Source of the DNA: Lolium rigidum
Lineage: Eukaryota > Streptophyta > Magnoliopsida > Poales > Poaceae
Assembly (NCBI RefSeq): GCF_022539505.1
Contig: NC_061513.1
Coordinates: 177,536,017 to 177,600,016 of the forward strand
DNA length: 64,000 nt
Reading direction: 5' to 3'
The position numbers were made by a program, and so were the translations under genes. Positions 33,641-45,864 of the stretch are shown piece by piece; within the stretch, counting starts at the first letter, position 1, and the number at the start of each line of letters is the position of its first letter. The notes under the pieces are model-generated. The model saw nothing but the letters and a program-made list of their open reading frames with translations, ran no database searches and was not told the DNA's origin.

Positions 33641-36568
33641 TTTATGCTGATGATATATATTTATCCTTACTGACTTGCTGTTTGATAAGATAACTTCCAC
33701 CAGAGTTATGTTTTGTTATCTATGCATGGAAACTCAAACTTAGTTGCCAAGTGTTTGGTCGTGTCTGCTAATTTGTGTTTTGTACTATTGTAGTTTAACA
33801 CTGCCTTTGCCGGTCCCAAGCCCGGATGAGAAAATGTGGAGGGAACTGCAGTTAGCTCGTTTGTATCAGCATTCTCATGGGGTCTCCGGATGTTTTGGAT
33901 ATTATATAAGTTAGTTAATTAAAATATTCTGAAGTTTGGGATGCAACCGTTCAGATTATTGTTCTGGTCACAAAGTGAAACGTCACACAATGCTGTACTG
34001 TAGCATATGGTTCAAACTTTGTAATACACGGTTAAAATCTAGACAAGTGTAGTGGCACTTGAGTAACATAACAAAATTTTATGGTTCCAAAGGGAAATTA
34101 TATCAACAAAAGAGGATCAAGAACTACAATTCTCTAGAAATATATGGTTTAAATCCAGCTCTTGGTGTGGAACGTAGTGACAGTAGGAAATGGAATTTTT
34201 CACTTACAGTGCAAGAAATGCAGCCAATTATTGAACATTATAAAATTTGCTGATGAATGCTGCTACATGGTAAAATATGACATGTCGAAGTGCAGGTAAT
34301 GAAACTTTGACTTTAATTAGATCTTCAAATGAGCAGGAGCCCATATGGCGAGGACGAGTGGAGATGCTCTGATTGTGCAAGAATGCAACCATTGGCAGAT
34401 GCCAATAAATAGAATAAGAAATGTTTTCTTCTTCAATCTTGGAGACACTGGGTACAAATCTGGTGGAGGCATGACACAACTCTCACCGTTATGCATCTTG
34501 GGAATGCCCAACGCTTCCCAAAAGTGAAGGTCGATGGGTCCTTCCGGAACAGAATCTCGGATTGCACAATGCACTTTGGACAAGTTCATTGCAGTACTTC
34601 ACGCCCCACAACATTTAAAACAGAAGTAGAATATCATAATGCATATAAATCTATTTCTAAAACAGAAGACATGGACTGTGATGTTAAGTGATGACAAAGT
34701 TTCAATATAGCAGCTTTACCATCGACAAAATAAAAATTTACAAAGTTTCAATTCATCAACACCAAAAGTTTACCAGTTTTACATGATGCCTCCAAAATCT
34801 GACAGCTATATCACCTACTCACTATTCCAACAATGCAAAATTACAACGCGGATGCAAATTTGGGACTTGTGTGCACCAACACTGGCGACCAAAGAAGTTC
34901 CCCAGTTCAGCTCCTGGCTCTTGCATCCAAGATAGTCTCACTATCTGGCCTCTTATGTCCCAGACAGAATAATGGCGGCTAAAGGACTTCGAGCTTAATC
35001 CGCATTTGTAACACTGAACCAGCACTATCATTCTCACGTGATGGCATTTATTCCACAATGGCGAGATGCAATGGTTGCGAAGCCATCTGTGACAACATGG
35101 TTGAAAGGAGAAGACTGCGGACTTCACAATGGAAAAAAAGCTCTTTCAACTTGTGGGCAAGGCTAACTCTAATCTTGCATATGTTATCATCAGACTAGGC
35201 GTTTTTGACAGGTACGCCATCTATAATGGAAGTGTCACACTCCCCCTCATTCTCAGGTATAAGTTCATATTATCAGTTAGCCTACAAAGAATTTCACCGA
35301 TCAAATACTGATATATTCAACTTGTCAATATCAAAGAAACCCTGCACCTTTCATAGCATTATCAATGATCACCTTCATAGCATTATCAATGATACACCAA
35401 TTGGTTTCCAAGGTAGCTATTGGACTGGATACAGAATTACAGATACAGTTGAAGTCTTTAGCGGCGGAAATGCAGACCATAAACACAGGACTCGAGAAAG
35501 TGGAGCAAGAACTAACTATATAGTTTCAAAAAAAAAAACTAACTATATATGAACATGATGGTCCTGTGTCAGAGACATTTCACAAGGTAACTACAACCGT
35601 TGTGTTTTTATTTTATTTTTTAGAATATGCTTTAAGGGCTTTGACTTCACTTTATTCTAATGTGGTATGTGTATCTCTTTCAACACTACGAATTTGAGAG
35701 TAGTGTTGATGGTCAGAGCAAAGGAAAACCAGGCTATAATTCAAAGCGTGAATCAAATCAAATTTCAAATAGTCAAACAAAATTAGGTAAAACCTTGTGG
35801 CAGTGGTGTCCGATCCCGCAGGTGAGGATGGCGGTGGCCGCCGACTACGATCCCGCTGTTGAGGCTGGGGGTCGGATCCCACCGGTAAGGACAGAGGCAA
35901 CGATCCACCGGGCGCGAAGGACTGGTGTCCAATCTCGCAGTTGAAGGCTGGCCGGATGACAGCGCCATCGCTTGCAGATCCGCGGCAGCGTCGCTCGCAG
36001 GTCCACGACGTGGGCGGGGCGGCGGCATGGAGCGTCGGGGCCGGGGCACAACGGCGTCGCTCGTCGGAGGAGCGAGACTTCTTTCCGATTGGCTGGATTA
36101 TCTATTTGATTGGTTGAAACTCGGACGAGACTTATTTCCTTCCAAAACTGATGACTATTTCTTTCCAAAACAGATGACGTTTCTTTTTGACCGCTGGCAA
36201 ATACAAGGAAGCATCGTAAAAGCTAAATAGCAGTTACCACTTGATTTAATCGACGGTCACGAAAAATCAGATTAGACGGAACCAACATGGAATTTTGGTT
36301 CCGTGCCAATCACCGTAAAAGAGCTCAACAACTTAATATCACAACAGCAAAGAAACCAGACTGTGTACCAGTAAGACAAGAGTCCGTTTAGACACCGGGT
36401 GTCCTCTCACATCAATCGTGACAGCCCGAGATACACCATTGACTTAACCTACTACATCTGCAACAACAGACACACAGAGCCCCCATATTAACAAACATAT
36501 AATGGAGCCTCTACACCAACAGAAGAATCCATGGGACATAAAGAACCAGAACATGCACGGAAAATCAC
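33641..36568. other. Helitron interior with unassigned exon-like stretches
   Basis: Minus-strand frames at 34317-34589 (containing PEGPIDLHFWEALGIPKMHN) and 34822-35127 (containing HHVRMIVLVQCYKCGLSS) may be middle exons of the RPA-like gene or captured exons. I could not assign them. At 34350-34375 CGAGTGGAGATGCTCTGA resembles the right end of a Harbinger or Tourist element without a partner. Confidence 0.25.
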
Positions 36569-36722
36569 CTGCAAGGTAAGTCTTATCTCCCGCACTAGAA
36601 AGCAGGCTTTGAAACAATTTAAGCCTGTAGGTATAGCGAGGCAAGCTCTCTGGAATAGGAGTACTTTCAGTTATATATATCCATCTTGTAAGCCATGCAT
36701 CAGCAATGATCCACAACACGAA
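36569..36722 (-). pseudogene. RPA70-like gene, middle exon cut by a LINE
   Basis: The minus strand reads RWIYITESTPIPESLPRYTY, then RLKLFQSLLSSAGDKTYLA with a donor CTTGCAG before GTGATT (36569/36568). This matches the pattern of the first OB-fold in DUF223/RPA-like plant proteins (T-x-I-P-x-x-x-Y-x-x-x-L-x-x-F, then a domain with D-x-x-Y-L). Its 5' side meets the poly-A end of the LINE at 36723. Confidence 0.45.
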
Positions 36723-37735
36723 TTTTTTTTTTTTGACGAAAAGGCAGACTGGCCTGCTTTTCATTGATTTAGTATAAGGGTACAAGATGTACAAGGTACA
36801 GCTGAACGACTCGGAACAACCATGAACCTAAACAACAAGCAAAAAAGACATACACGAGGGATTTCCCACGCCAAGAACAAACTGAAAACTAGACCTCAGT
36901 CTGGTTCCCTCGGTCTTAACAGCAAGTCACATGCCCTTGCACGACCTGCACTCCTCCATGATTTAGCTTCCTCAATGATGCAACCGTGTAACCGAGCGAA
37001 GGAGATTGCAGTATTCTGAAATATGCGAGCGTTACGCTCCTTCCATAGCATCCACCATGTCAGCTGGACCAAGGCAGTCCAATTCTTTCTCCTCGGCTTT
37101 GGCTGCTGCAGGTGGCTGGCGAGCAGCCAGGCTTCCAGCGATGGCGTGTCTGGCCTCGGGGCGAGGATGGCCGGCAGTTGTGCCGTCGCAAGCACCTGAT
37201 CCCAGAGTCTTATGGCGACAGGGCAGGTTGCCAGCAAGTGGAGGGCTGTTTCAGGTTCACTCAGGCATAAAACACATGCAGCATTGTGCGGCCAGCCCTT
37301 CTTTGCCAGGCAATCAGCAGTGTGACATTTGCCTAAGGTTGCCAACCAAGCGAATATGCGACACTTGAGAGGCGCATCACATCCCCAAATGATGCTCTGA
37401 AAGTTGGAACGGATCGAACCCTCAAATTGCATTGCATACGCCGAGGCAGAGGAGTAGGATCCATCAATTGTCCATCTCCATCGAACCGAGTCAGGAATGC
37501 CATGTTGTAGCTGAGTATTTTGGAGCCTGTTGAAAACGGCCATGAATTGCAGCAGCGCTTCATTGGGCAGATTTCTTTTAAAATGCATAATCCACTTGTC
37601 CCCATTGAGAGCTTGCCCAACCGTGAGGTTTCTTTTGGTGCAGAATTTGAACAAAGTAGGGGCCATGTCGGCAATGCTTTGTCCGTCTAGCCATGGGTCA
37701 TTCCAGAAATTGTCCATCCCTTGCTTGACGTCCAG
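36723..37735 (-). mobile_element. 5'-truncated LINE (non-LTR retrotransposon)
   Basis: The minus strand ends with 12 A (T run at 36723-36734). The body codes the C-terminal part of a LINE ORF2: FWNDPWLDGQSIADMAPTLF, the zinc-binding domain (zf-RVT) around FAWLATLGKCHTADCLAKKG with CVLCLSEPETALHLLATCP, and WWMLWKERNARIFQNT. The frame is open for about 270 residues (37717-36896). Reverse transcriptase is missing, as is usual after 5' truncation. It lies between two RPA-like exons in the same orientation as the gene. I could not find the target duplication. Confidence 0.8.
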
Positions 37736-37929
37736 GTAATGCAGATAGTAGGCATGTCCTCCAGAGTGTTCCCCTGAACTTCTCTATATGATTTTTTGCT
37801 CTAGAGCCTTACATAGCACAACCTTACATTCCAGAAGACAAACAAACCATTAATCTGCAACCATAGAACATAAAAAAGCGAAACAGAGCTATAAAATTTC
37901 TGCAAATCAACTAAATGTCCGTTGGTTAC

Positions 37930-38072
37930 CTTCTCGTCAATCATCACAAACTGGAGCCGAACAAGCTCGTTATTCTTCCTCGCGTCCAGATGCCCCCAAG
38001 AGCGTGCGATCCTCATACGCACCCTCCAGGCTCGCGTGTTGGAGTTAGCATCGCGAAGCAAAGAATAAGTGT
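37930..38072 (-). pseudogene. RPA70-like gene, N-terminal exon (DUF223/OB-fold)
   Basis: The exon reads LLRDANSNTRAWRVRMRIAR followed by SWGHLDARKNNELVRLQFVM and IDEK. It has an acceptor TGTACAG (38073) and a donor GAGAAG before GTAACC (37930/37929). This is the opening of the first OB-fold in plant RPA70-B-like/DUF223 proteins (N-x-x-W-x-I-x-V-R-x-x-R-x-W). The first coding exon upstream was not found. A LINE separates it from the next exon. Confidence 0.6.
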
Positions 38073-39541
38073 CTGTACATTAAGGAAATAACAACATGAG
38101 TGTCGAAACAAGCCATTGTTAGGGGCCCTCCCAAATTGTGAAAAATGAACATCTAGATTTGAATGCAAAAGCAAATCATGCAATAAGTGAAAACACATAC
38201 GTCGACATGCCTTCATTGTATCATTCCACATGACAACTTTGTAAGTAGATACATATAATATTTCCCGAGGTATCATTGTATCAATCCGTTTTACAGATTC
38301 TTTATGTTCTTACTTTGTAACGCAGCATAAAAAAATTGTTCCAATCTGAAATATGTTATGTATGATAACACTAAAAAGAATACCAACTAAAGACCATTGT
38401 TTTTTCTGAGACATTGTGTCTTTTTATGACACTACCAGATTTGGCTGAACATGCAAAAACAAGTAAAGAAACCACCATAACATAAACCAATTGATAATCA
38501 AAGATTTTATGGTTTAAAAATTCATATGCTCATTGGAGACGATATGATGAAATTCCGACATGAACCATTCCGTTATGTTTGGAATAGAAAGTATGCACCA
38601 AGGGGAACACCATATATCTAAATAAACAACAATCCAATTTCAGTTCCAAATGACTTCCACAAAATGCAAGTAATTAATGGGAATACAGACAACGAGGCAA
38701 ACAACTATTGAGTAATCAAACACATAAATCGATGTCTATGGTTTTGCTTAATATCTTCACCAAAAATCCAAGGTGGATGCTTTTTGGAAAAGAGAAGTCG
38801 TCCATAGGTATGACTATATACAGTGAAATGTTCCAAAACAATGGAGACAGCCAGAAGGTACAAACAACCATAATTCAGTATACCTCGGAATACTACAGAC
38901 TGAACACAGTTATTAACCATCATAAGCCATGTGGGTCTTCAGAAACCGGAATCAGTTTCACCTCGGCAAGCAGGTTTCTTAAGGACAAACATACACTTTT
39001 TGGCCTCAAAATAACAATAAAACATGGCTATAAAATCGAAAATTCAGAGCTCACTAAGCTACCTGCCTAGTTCCGAAGGAAAATATAATTATGCTAAACT
39101 ACACATGAATGAGAGTTATTGCTGACTCTTTATACCATATATCCTTAAAACAACAGTGATTCGAATCTAGGTAGGATCCTGAGGCACAAGAAGCTGATTC
39201 TTCCTATAGCATACTATCAAAGGAGGCCATAACTTGACATGTACTAATAAACAATAAAACAGGGTTGCCAATTTGTTGGCAAGCAGAATAATACGAATCG
39301 AAGAGGTAAATTTGGGTGTCTATAAACGACTTAGTGTGAGATGAAGTGAGCACAATAAATAATTTACTATAAACCTAGGAGTAGTTGTTGATTTCGTCCA
39401 ATGGATTTTGACAAAATCTTGAAACAACTCATAATACAGGAAATAATTTTACAGCTGAAAGTCACAATCTTGAAATAAACCTAGGCGTTTGGCAAAATCC
39501 TGAAATAAGTCATAATACAGGAAATAATAACCTGAAAGCAG
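38073..39541. other. Noncoding DNA upstream of the RPA-like gene
   Basis: No frame of note; the plus frame at 38708-39070 shows no domain. The Helitron 5' end may be in here or further right. The last 13 bases (39529-39541) form the left copy of the SINE target duplication. Confidence 0.25.
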
Positions 39542-39841
39542 AGAACCAACCTGAGGTTGGATGGTTAGGTGGGTGTTTGTACCCCCAGCCCACCAGAGTT
39601 CAAACCCCAGGTTTGACATCTGTGTGTCTTAAAGGCGGAATATTCATTCAGTGGGAGGCGACGTTCCCGTCGATAGCGAGGCGCCTGTGGTGACTTCGTC
39701 AATTTCAAGATCCAATCCGCCAGCTCAGTCTTCCGGAGGTGCTCATAGGGGTAGGGTGTGCGTGTGTGCGTTCATAGGGGTGAGTGTGTGCGCGTGTATG
39801 TGAGCGTCTACGTTTGTACTGTGTTTCTCAAAAAAAAAAAA
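39542..39841 (+). mobile_element. tRNA-derived SINE
   Basis: Flanked by an exact 13-bp duplication AACCTGAAAGCAG (39529-39541 and 39842-39854). Near its 5' end it carries box A-like GGATGGTTAGGTGGG and box B-like GAGTTCAAACC, the internal pol III promoter of tRNA genes. It ends in an A tail after GTGTTTCTC. It has no coding capacity. The 3' part with GTGTGCGTGTGTGCG is GT-rich. Confidence 0.88.
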
Positions 39842-39854
39842 AACCTGAAAGCAG

Positions 39855-41069
39855 CCACAGTCAAGCAATCAACCTGTCTTACAGCTTAGCTTAATTACAG
39901 AACCGGGAAGGCACTGCACATACATATTTGATGTTGATGTCGACGAGACCTCCGTGGATGCAGCGGTAGCAGGAGATGCGTGTCCGATTAAATTGCTGAG
40001 ACTTGTCCTAGGATGTGGTCCATGCGGTGGTATGCAGTATGCACACAAAAGAAGCAGACTAAGCAGCAGCGACCCAAGCTAGCAATTGGCCACATCCATG
40101 AGCTGGGCTGCTCACTCCTGGACCCCTGCGTGCCGGCCGCTGCCGCGTAGAACCGCCCCGGTCACTCCCTCAGCCGTCTCCCATGGTGAACCGCCCCGTA
40201 GCCGTGGTCCACACAGTCATCTCCGTCCTCGCGACCTTGCCGCCTGTTGCGCTGCCTGAAAAAGAGAGATATAGAGAGGGCTCAGAGGGGACGTGAGATG
40301 GAAGAAGGGCACCCAGATCCAGAAAAAAACAAGCAACTAAAACATGTTACTCCATCCAGTTCATATTAATTGACTCTAATATAGATGTATCTAGAACTAA
40401 AATGTGTCTAGATACATCTATATTGAAGTCAATTAATATGAATCGGAGGGCATTTGCTTTGTAAGTTTGGGTCTATTTGGGCCAGTATCTCCAACTGTAT
40501 GTGTACCTTGAGGTTCACACTTCACACACAAATTAAGCTGTATCTTTCTGGAGTATGATGATTACTCACTTTTAATGTATGCTATCAGCTCAATCAAAAT
40601 TACTGGAGAAAAAAGCCTAAAATTAAGCTAGCATTAAAGTTTCAGTAGTATCCATTTTTACCCCAGTAAAATACAGATAAAATACAGCAATGAGAATAGG
40701 GCTAAAGTCATGTCAATGTCCATGTGAACCAATGAGAATTCAGAGATAACCAGCAATTCAATTGCATTGCTCCTGTTGGAGTACTGTAAAGTAGGGAGTA
40801 GTTCATAAGAGAGTCGACACTTCACAGAGATTAAAGTCAACACATACAGTAGTGCTAGTTTGCATCATATTTCAAGGTTGAGTTCCAGAGCTATAACCTC
40901 AATATCAGTAATCTTACAAGGAGTACAACCATGCTGCTGCTAGTGGATTAATTAGCAACTCTGAAAATTAGCAACTGTTTCATGAGTGGTAAGAGCTGGA
41001 ATGACAATGCTACTCCCAGTTAGCAATTAGCAATTAGTAAAAGGAGATACAGTACACTAAGAAAGCAAT
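39855..41069. other. Noncoding DNA with a small Stowaway MITE
   Basis: At 40350-40450 the ends CTCCATCCAGTTCATATTAA and, inverse, CCCTCCGATTCATATTAA form a 100-bp Stowaway element after TA at 40348. GC-rich sequence at 40080-40260 resembles a first exon or UTR but shows no recognisable product. No gene is supported. Confidence 0.45.
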
Positions 41070-41778
41070 TGTCGGGGGGATGACCCCCGGTATTGCCAAA
41101 GGCATGCCAAAACCGGATGGTTTAGGCCACCAAAGTACCGGTTAAGTGTTGTTCCGGATAACGAAGGTTGATTCAGAGAATCATACCGGTACCCCAGGAG
41201 GGGATACCGGAATTAGCTAAGAACATACCGGAACAGGCTACACTGTAGCATGTCGGCAAAGACCAGTCAAAGATGCTCTCCAGAGCTAGAAGACAAAGAT
41301 GAGCGAAGCACTTCAGCTTTAATCGAAGCCATGACGCCAAAGGCAGAGGATGACGTAAAAGGTGCCGGAGGATGTCATGGCTTCTGATTAAAGGCATACC
41401 GGCATCACCGGTAGCTAAAGTAGCTTTGTAAAGTAGTTTGTCTAGTCAAAGATCCCATTAGGGTTTCTAGGGTTTCTTCCCCTGTAAACCACCCTCTCCC
41501 CTATATAAGGAGAGGGGGTACACCCATGCGCGGGTACGATCTAAGTGTCATGCTGTAGCCAGAAACTTGTAACCTTATATGATCAATGAATAGAAAGATC
41601 TGAGGAGGAAATAGCTCTCGCGTTCATCATCTTCCACCTTCGGCCAAGGCCAAGTTCTTGAGGAATCCATCCGGAAACCTCTCCAATCCATACCAAAAAC
41701 CCTCCACCGAATCCTCTAGCATCCATTCGGCCCCAACTTAAGCCATCCCATGGCATCTGTCTGTTCACCACGACGACA
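41070..41778 (+). repeat. 5' LTR (709 bp)
   Basis: It begins TGTCGGGGGGATGACC and ends CACGACGACA, with inverted ends TGTCG and CGACA. A TATA box CTATATAAGG lies at 41501-41510. The primer site TGGCGCCCACCGTGGGGCC starts at 41781, two bases after the LTR. Many copies of the tetramer CCGG occur, as in GC-biased gypsy families. Confidence 0.85.
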
Positions 41779-41810
41779 GTTGGCGCCCACCGTGGGGCCA
41801 GCAGCGGCGC

Positions 41811-44138
41811 TTGCTGGAGTTCATATCCGGGCGGGCCTCCTCACCATCGGCGGCGAGCGTGTCGTCACCGCGCTCGTCGAACGCGTCCTCGACCTGGACT
41901 TCATCAACGACAGCGTCGGCTGTTTCGCCAATGGAGGTAAGTTCCCCAAGAACAGCCGCGTCATCGAGTTCGGGAGCCTTCGCATCTACTACGGCACCTC
42001 CCCGAGCGCCAGTGCCTCTCGCCGGTGCTTGTAGCTTCGGACCCGCCAAGATCTGCGCTTCGCGGCGGCCGCGCCGCCGGCAGCGTCGAGGTGCTGGTTG
42101 TCGGCGCGGGCGACGCCGGCAAAGAGCCTGCGGCGGAAGGCGCGGGACAGACGAAGTCCACGCGCACGGCCAAGCCTCCAACCGAGCGCGACCAGGTGGG
42201 TGCAGGTGCATCTGCAGCGCCACCGGAGACTCCTCTCCAAGTGGCCATGAGCGTGCTGGCTACGCCCATCGTGCAGAACATCGACCCGGCAGCGGCTCAG
42301 GCGGAGCTGGAGGTGCAACGCCAGAAGCTGCTCGCGAACGGCACCGACATCGTCCGGGCGCAGCGCGAGCTGAATCTAACCCTCGTGAGTATAACGCTGC
42401 CCATGGCTTTGCTTCTGTTAGCGCTCAGGCTGCAAGGATACCGGAAAATCGGCTTAGAGCTCGGAACCTAGATCAGGACTTGCGTAAGGAGATTCTTACC
42501 GGAAAGAGTACATCTGCATCGCTAAGCATCGTAGAGAAATCTAAGTACAGCAGTCCAGATAAAACTATCAAAGCTGCTAAGGCTGCAGTAGAGTTGTGTG
42601 AATCGCTTTCCGGAGAGGCTCTGGCAAAACAGCAAGAGCGTGTTAGAGAGCTGCTTGAAACGATTGAGCAGCAAAATGTTGAACAACTTGCTAAGTTAAA
42701 CAAGGCCACGGCTTCAAAATCCGCGCGTTCAACAAAGAATGCCGGAAGCAAGTCTCATGGGCAGGCATCGTCCCCCCATCCGGACAGGAGAAAAGAAAAA
42801 GAGACAAATGCGCGGAAAATGACTGTGTATGATCCGGTTCTTGCCGGAAAGCAACAAGCCGGGCGACACGAGTCCGGTAGAAAAAGCCAAGGGGCAGCTC
42901 GCGGTTATGCCGGAAAAGGCTATGCCGGAGACGATTATGCCGCTAGAGAAGAAAGCGGGCAAAATTATCGTGCGCCAAGAGGAGCGTATGTGGAGGAGGA
43001 AATCCCTCCGCCAAGGTACCGGCAGGCAAGGGCCACGGTACCGGAACGTTACGGTGAAGCTGATTCAGAATTAGAAAGAGTTGCAGCCTACCGGAACCCT
43101 TTAGGGACGCGGTTAGGAGAAAGATGCCTACCAGACCAGGATGCGAGGCACATGCTGGATAGGGTGTATTTGTCAGAGATGGTCGAGGCAGAAGGTCCTC
43201 CAGGTCCCAAATGCTTTGGTCCACGGATCATGAAAGAGGAACCGCCGGTTCGCAATTTCACGTTGCCTCGTGACACAAAAACTTACGATGGCACTACCAA
43301 GCCCGAAGATTGTCTTGCGGATTACGTGACTGCAGTCTATGTTGCTGGTGGCGGAGGAACCGTTACCGGAGGAGGAAACCGGCGTTGGGCCGTAAGAATT
43401 GTACCATCTTTCCTGGTAGGGCCGGCACGTATCTGGCTGAACAACTTGCCGGCAGGAAGCATAAATGGCTGGTTGGACTTTGAGGAAGCTTTTGTGAGCA
43501 ACTTCAGTAGTACCTACCGGAGGCCAAACAGGCCTCAACAGCTCGCCTTGTGCGTGCAGCGTCAACATGAAACGGACCGGGATTATCTGACCCGGTGGAA
43601 CTCTATAAGGAACTCATGTGAAGGAGTAATCGAGGCACAAGCCATAGCTTGGTTTTGCAATGGGTGCAAAAGAGGTTCACCATTGTGGCAAAAGCTACAG
43701 AGGAACATGCCAACTACTTTGGCAGAAATGATACATGTGGCGGATAATTATGCGTTGGGAGATCCAATGCAACCGGCGGTACAAGCTGAGCCAGAACAAA
43801 CAAACCAGCCTCAGCCGGGCCAAGAGCAGTACCGGGATAACCGACACAACAAAGGAAGGGAAGATTTTCCGGATAGAAGGTATGGCCAACAAGTAGCCGT
43901 GGTGCAGGATAACTCCGGCGCCAGCGGAATCCAAAGGCAAAAAACCGGATCGCGGCCATGGGCGGGTCCTAAAAAACAATGGGTTGAGAAGAAGCCTTGG
44001 GGCCAGAAAAAGAATTGGCAGGAACATGCAAAATACACCATGGAAGCGGCTATGGACCAACCATGCCGGTGGCACACACCAAATCCAGCTAACCCGTCAA
44101 ATCATCTGACGAAGGATTGTTCTTGGCAAGCAAGATAA
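41811..44138 (+). pseudogene. gag polyprotein with frameshifts
   Basis: The long frame (about 42390-44138) is intact in its core. It has ENRLRARNLDQDLRKEILTG, then a capsid domain: RNFTLPRDTKTYDGTTKPED, WAVRIVPSFLVGPARIWLNN, WLDFEEAFVSNFSSTYRRP, LTRWNSIRNSCEGVIEAQAI. The C-terminus carries CRWHTPNPANPSNHLTKDC, a variant zinc knuckle. The N-terminal third is in two other frames: VVTALVERVLDLDFINDSV (to about 42010) and IVQNIDPAAAQAELEVQRQ (to about 42380). So there are at least two frameshifts. Gag would package element RNA; this copy cannot make the full protein without shifting. Confidence 0.75.
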
Positions 44139-44607
44139 ACCGGTAGGAACTAAGCACGTGAAACACGAAGAGGATGAATGGGAACAATCAATCCGGAAAA
44201 ATGTAACTAACCCCGGTTCTACCGGATTTTTGTGAAAATTTCGAGTTATTTCTAAGTTCAAGAAAATGCTTGCTTGGCAAAAGAACTTTGTGACTCATAC
44301 GCCAAAAAACCCATAGAGGTAGGCAGAGGCAAAGCAAAAGAACCAAGTGTGCATCGGATTGGATGCCGAAACAATTCCGGAATCTTCACAAGTGCAAGAT
44401 CAAAGCAAACGATATGCAAAATGCTAATTTAGCACATGAAACTTAACTTAATGGTTACCGGTAAAAAGAAACCGGCATAGAAGTTGTACCACAACCAAAA
44501 TGCATGCTAAGTATTATCTTACATCAAAGACCCCGGCATACCGGGGCAGAATTTAACAGACATTGTTTTATCAAGCAGCAGATACGGCAATGACAGAGTG
44601 AAAGCAT
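44139..44607. other. Spacer between gag and antisense gene
   Basis: No coding stretch on either strand. It contains CCGGT-rich sequence similar to the LTR and the probable 3' UTR of the antisense gene. Confidence 0.4.
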
Positions 44608-45864
44608 TTAAACAGCAGGGGCTTCGGGAGGAGCGTCACCGGCCTCAGGAGCTTCTTCATCCTCCTCCTCCTCGGCGTCTTCCTCGTCGTCAGAGAGCGC
44701 ATCTTTGACTTCGGGAGGGGGAGGGATGAAGGTGCGCACGTGAGCGAACTCGGCAATGCGGTAGGCACGGTCCTGGCGCTTGGCGACGCGAACGAGATCC
44801 TTATCAGCAGGCGAATCGCCACGAAGGGCATGGCAGGCGTCCAGGTCCAGGTCGTCATACCAGAGCATGCGATGCGCAGCGCCGCATCCGCTCCGGCACG
44901 AGCAGCTAAACACCTCCACTCGCGGATCCTCCGGCCTGCGTCCTTCAGGCGCTCAGCAACCAGCGTGATGTTGTCAGGCACCGGCTCCCCAGGCCACAGC
45001 ACTTTGAAGATTTGGAGCGCAGCATCCGGAAGATCATTCATGTGTCGGTCGACGGAGCGCATGTGCTGGATCCGGGCGGAGAGCGCGACCAGATAGTCGT
45101 AGCCATCCCAGGGCGCATCCGGGCTTGGCAAAGTTTGCTTGGCCCTGCGCTCCGTAACCTTGGCAACAGCATGCCTCTGGGAGTCTGGGAAGATCCCTAC
45201 AGAGAAAAAGAAAAGAAAGGGCAGCCGGTGTAAGAGCATACCGGTGTAAACTAAAAGCTTTTAACCAAGAGAAAAAAGAGAGGAATCACTTACTGCAGGC
45301 GAGGGAGTCGATTTGCATCACCATCTGATCATAATCGGCTTGATCAGCGGTGAGCTGGGCGATCTTGTCCTGCGCAACCTTCCGCGCGGCAGCTTCTTCC
45401 TCCAGCTTCGTCCGCAGCACAACAGTGGAGTTCGTGTACTCCTTGAGGGCTTCATCTAATTTCGCCTCTGCTGCGGCTTTGGCCTCCTTGAGCTCCCGCG
45501 CATGCCGGAGCCCAGCCTGGATAGCCTGCTCTTTCATCTCGCGGTGCGCGGTGGTGAGCTGCTCATTTTCGGCTGGCATCCGGAAGAGTTTTGTTAGCAA
45601 AGAGAAATCCGGTGTGACGAAACATGCCAAATAAGTAAAAGCAAGGAATAGTACCCTTGAGCGCAGTAAGCTCAGCGGAGAGAGCCTCCAAGGAGAGTTC
45701 CGGAAGCGCTGAAATACAAAAAGTTAGGAACTAAAAAGAAAAGTAACTGGTAGGAAGAAGCCGGAGACAAGAAGCTAACCTTGGCACTTGCCGTGGGCCT
45801 CGGACAGCTCCCGGTAATTCCACAGTAGCTCCTCAAAGAGCTGCTTCCGGGTGTCCAGTGTGCT
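44608..45864 (-). pseudogene. Antisense gene of the gypsy element, C-terminal exons
   Basis: Four minus-strand exons with fitting splice signals: 45864-45780 (TRKQLFEELLWNYRELSEAH), 45709-45655 (PELSLEALSAELTALK), 45575-45294 (a coiled coil with HARELKEAKAAAEAKLDEAL) and about 45198-44608. The last contains LPDAALQIFKVLWPGEPVPD, typical of the protein family named putative gypsy-type transposon (Transposase_28), and ends with an acidic tail of Glu and Asp. A frameshift near 44890 splits it. The function is unknown; such proteins occur as additional antisense ORFs in grass LTR retrotransposons. Confidence 0.65.

Larger units (their letters stand above)
29850..38300 (-). mobile_element. Probable Helitron (5' end not located)
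   Basis: The minus strand ends with the hairpin CGCGCG-GCGAAG-CGCGCG (29878-29861), then TATCTAT and CTAG (29853-29850), followed by T. This is the Helitron 3' terminus: a hairpin about ten bases before CTRR, inserted before T. Upstream on the same strand lie exons of an RPA70-like gene, a gene type carried by plant Helitrons. No Rep/helicase gene was found, so the element is nonautonomous or decayed. The 5' TC end was not located; 38300 is only a lower limit. A 39-bp tandem repeat (29913-29990) lies next to the terminus. Confidence 0.5.
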
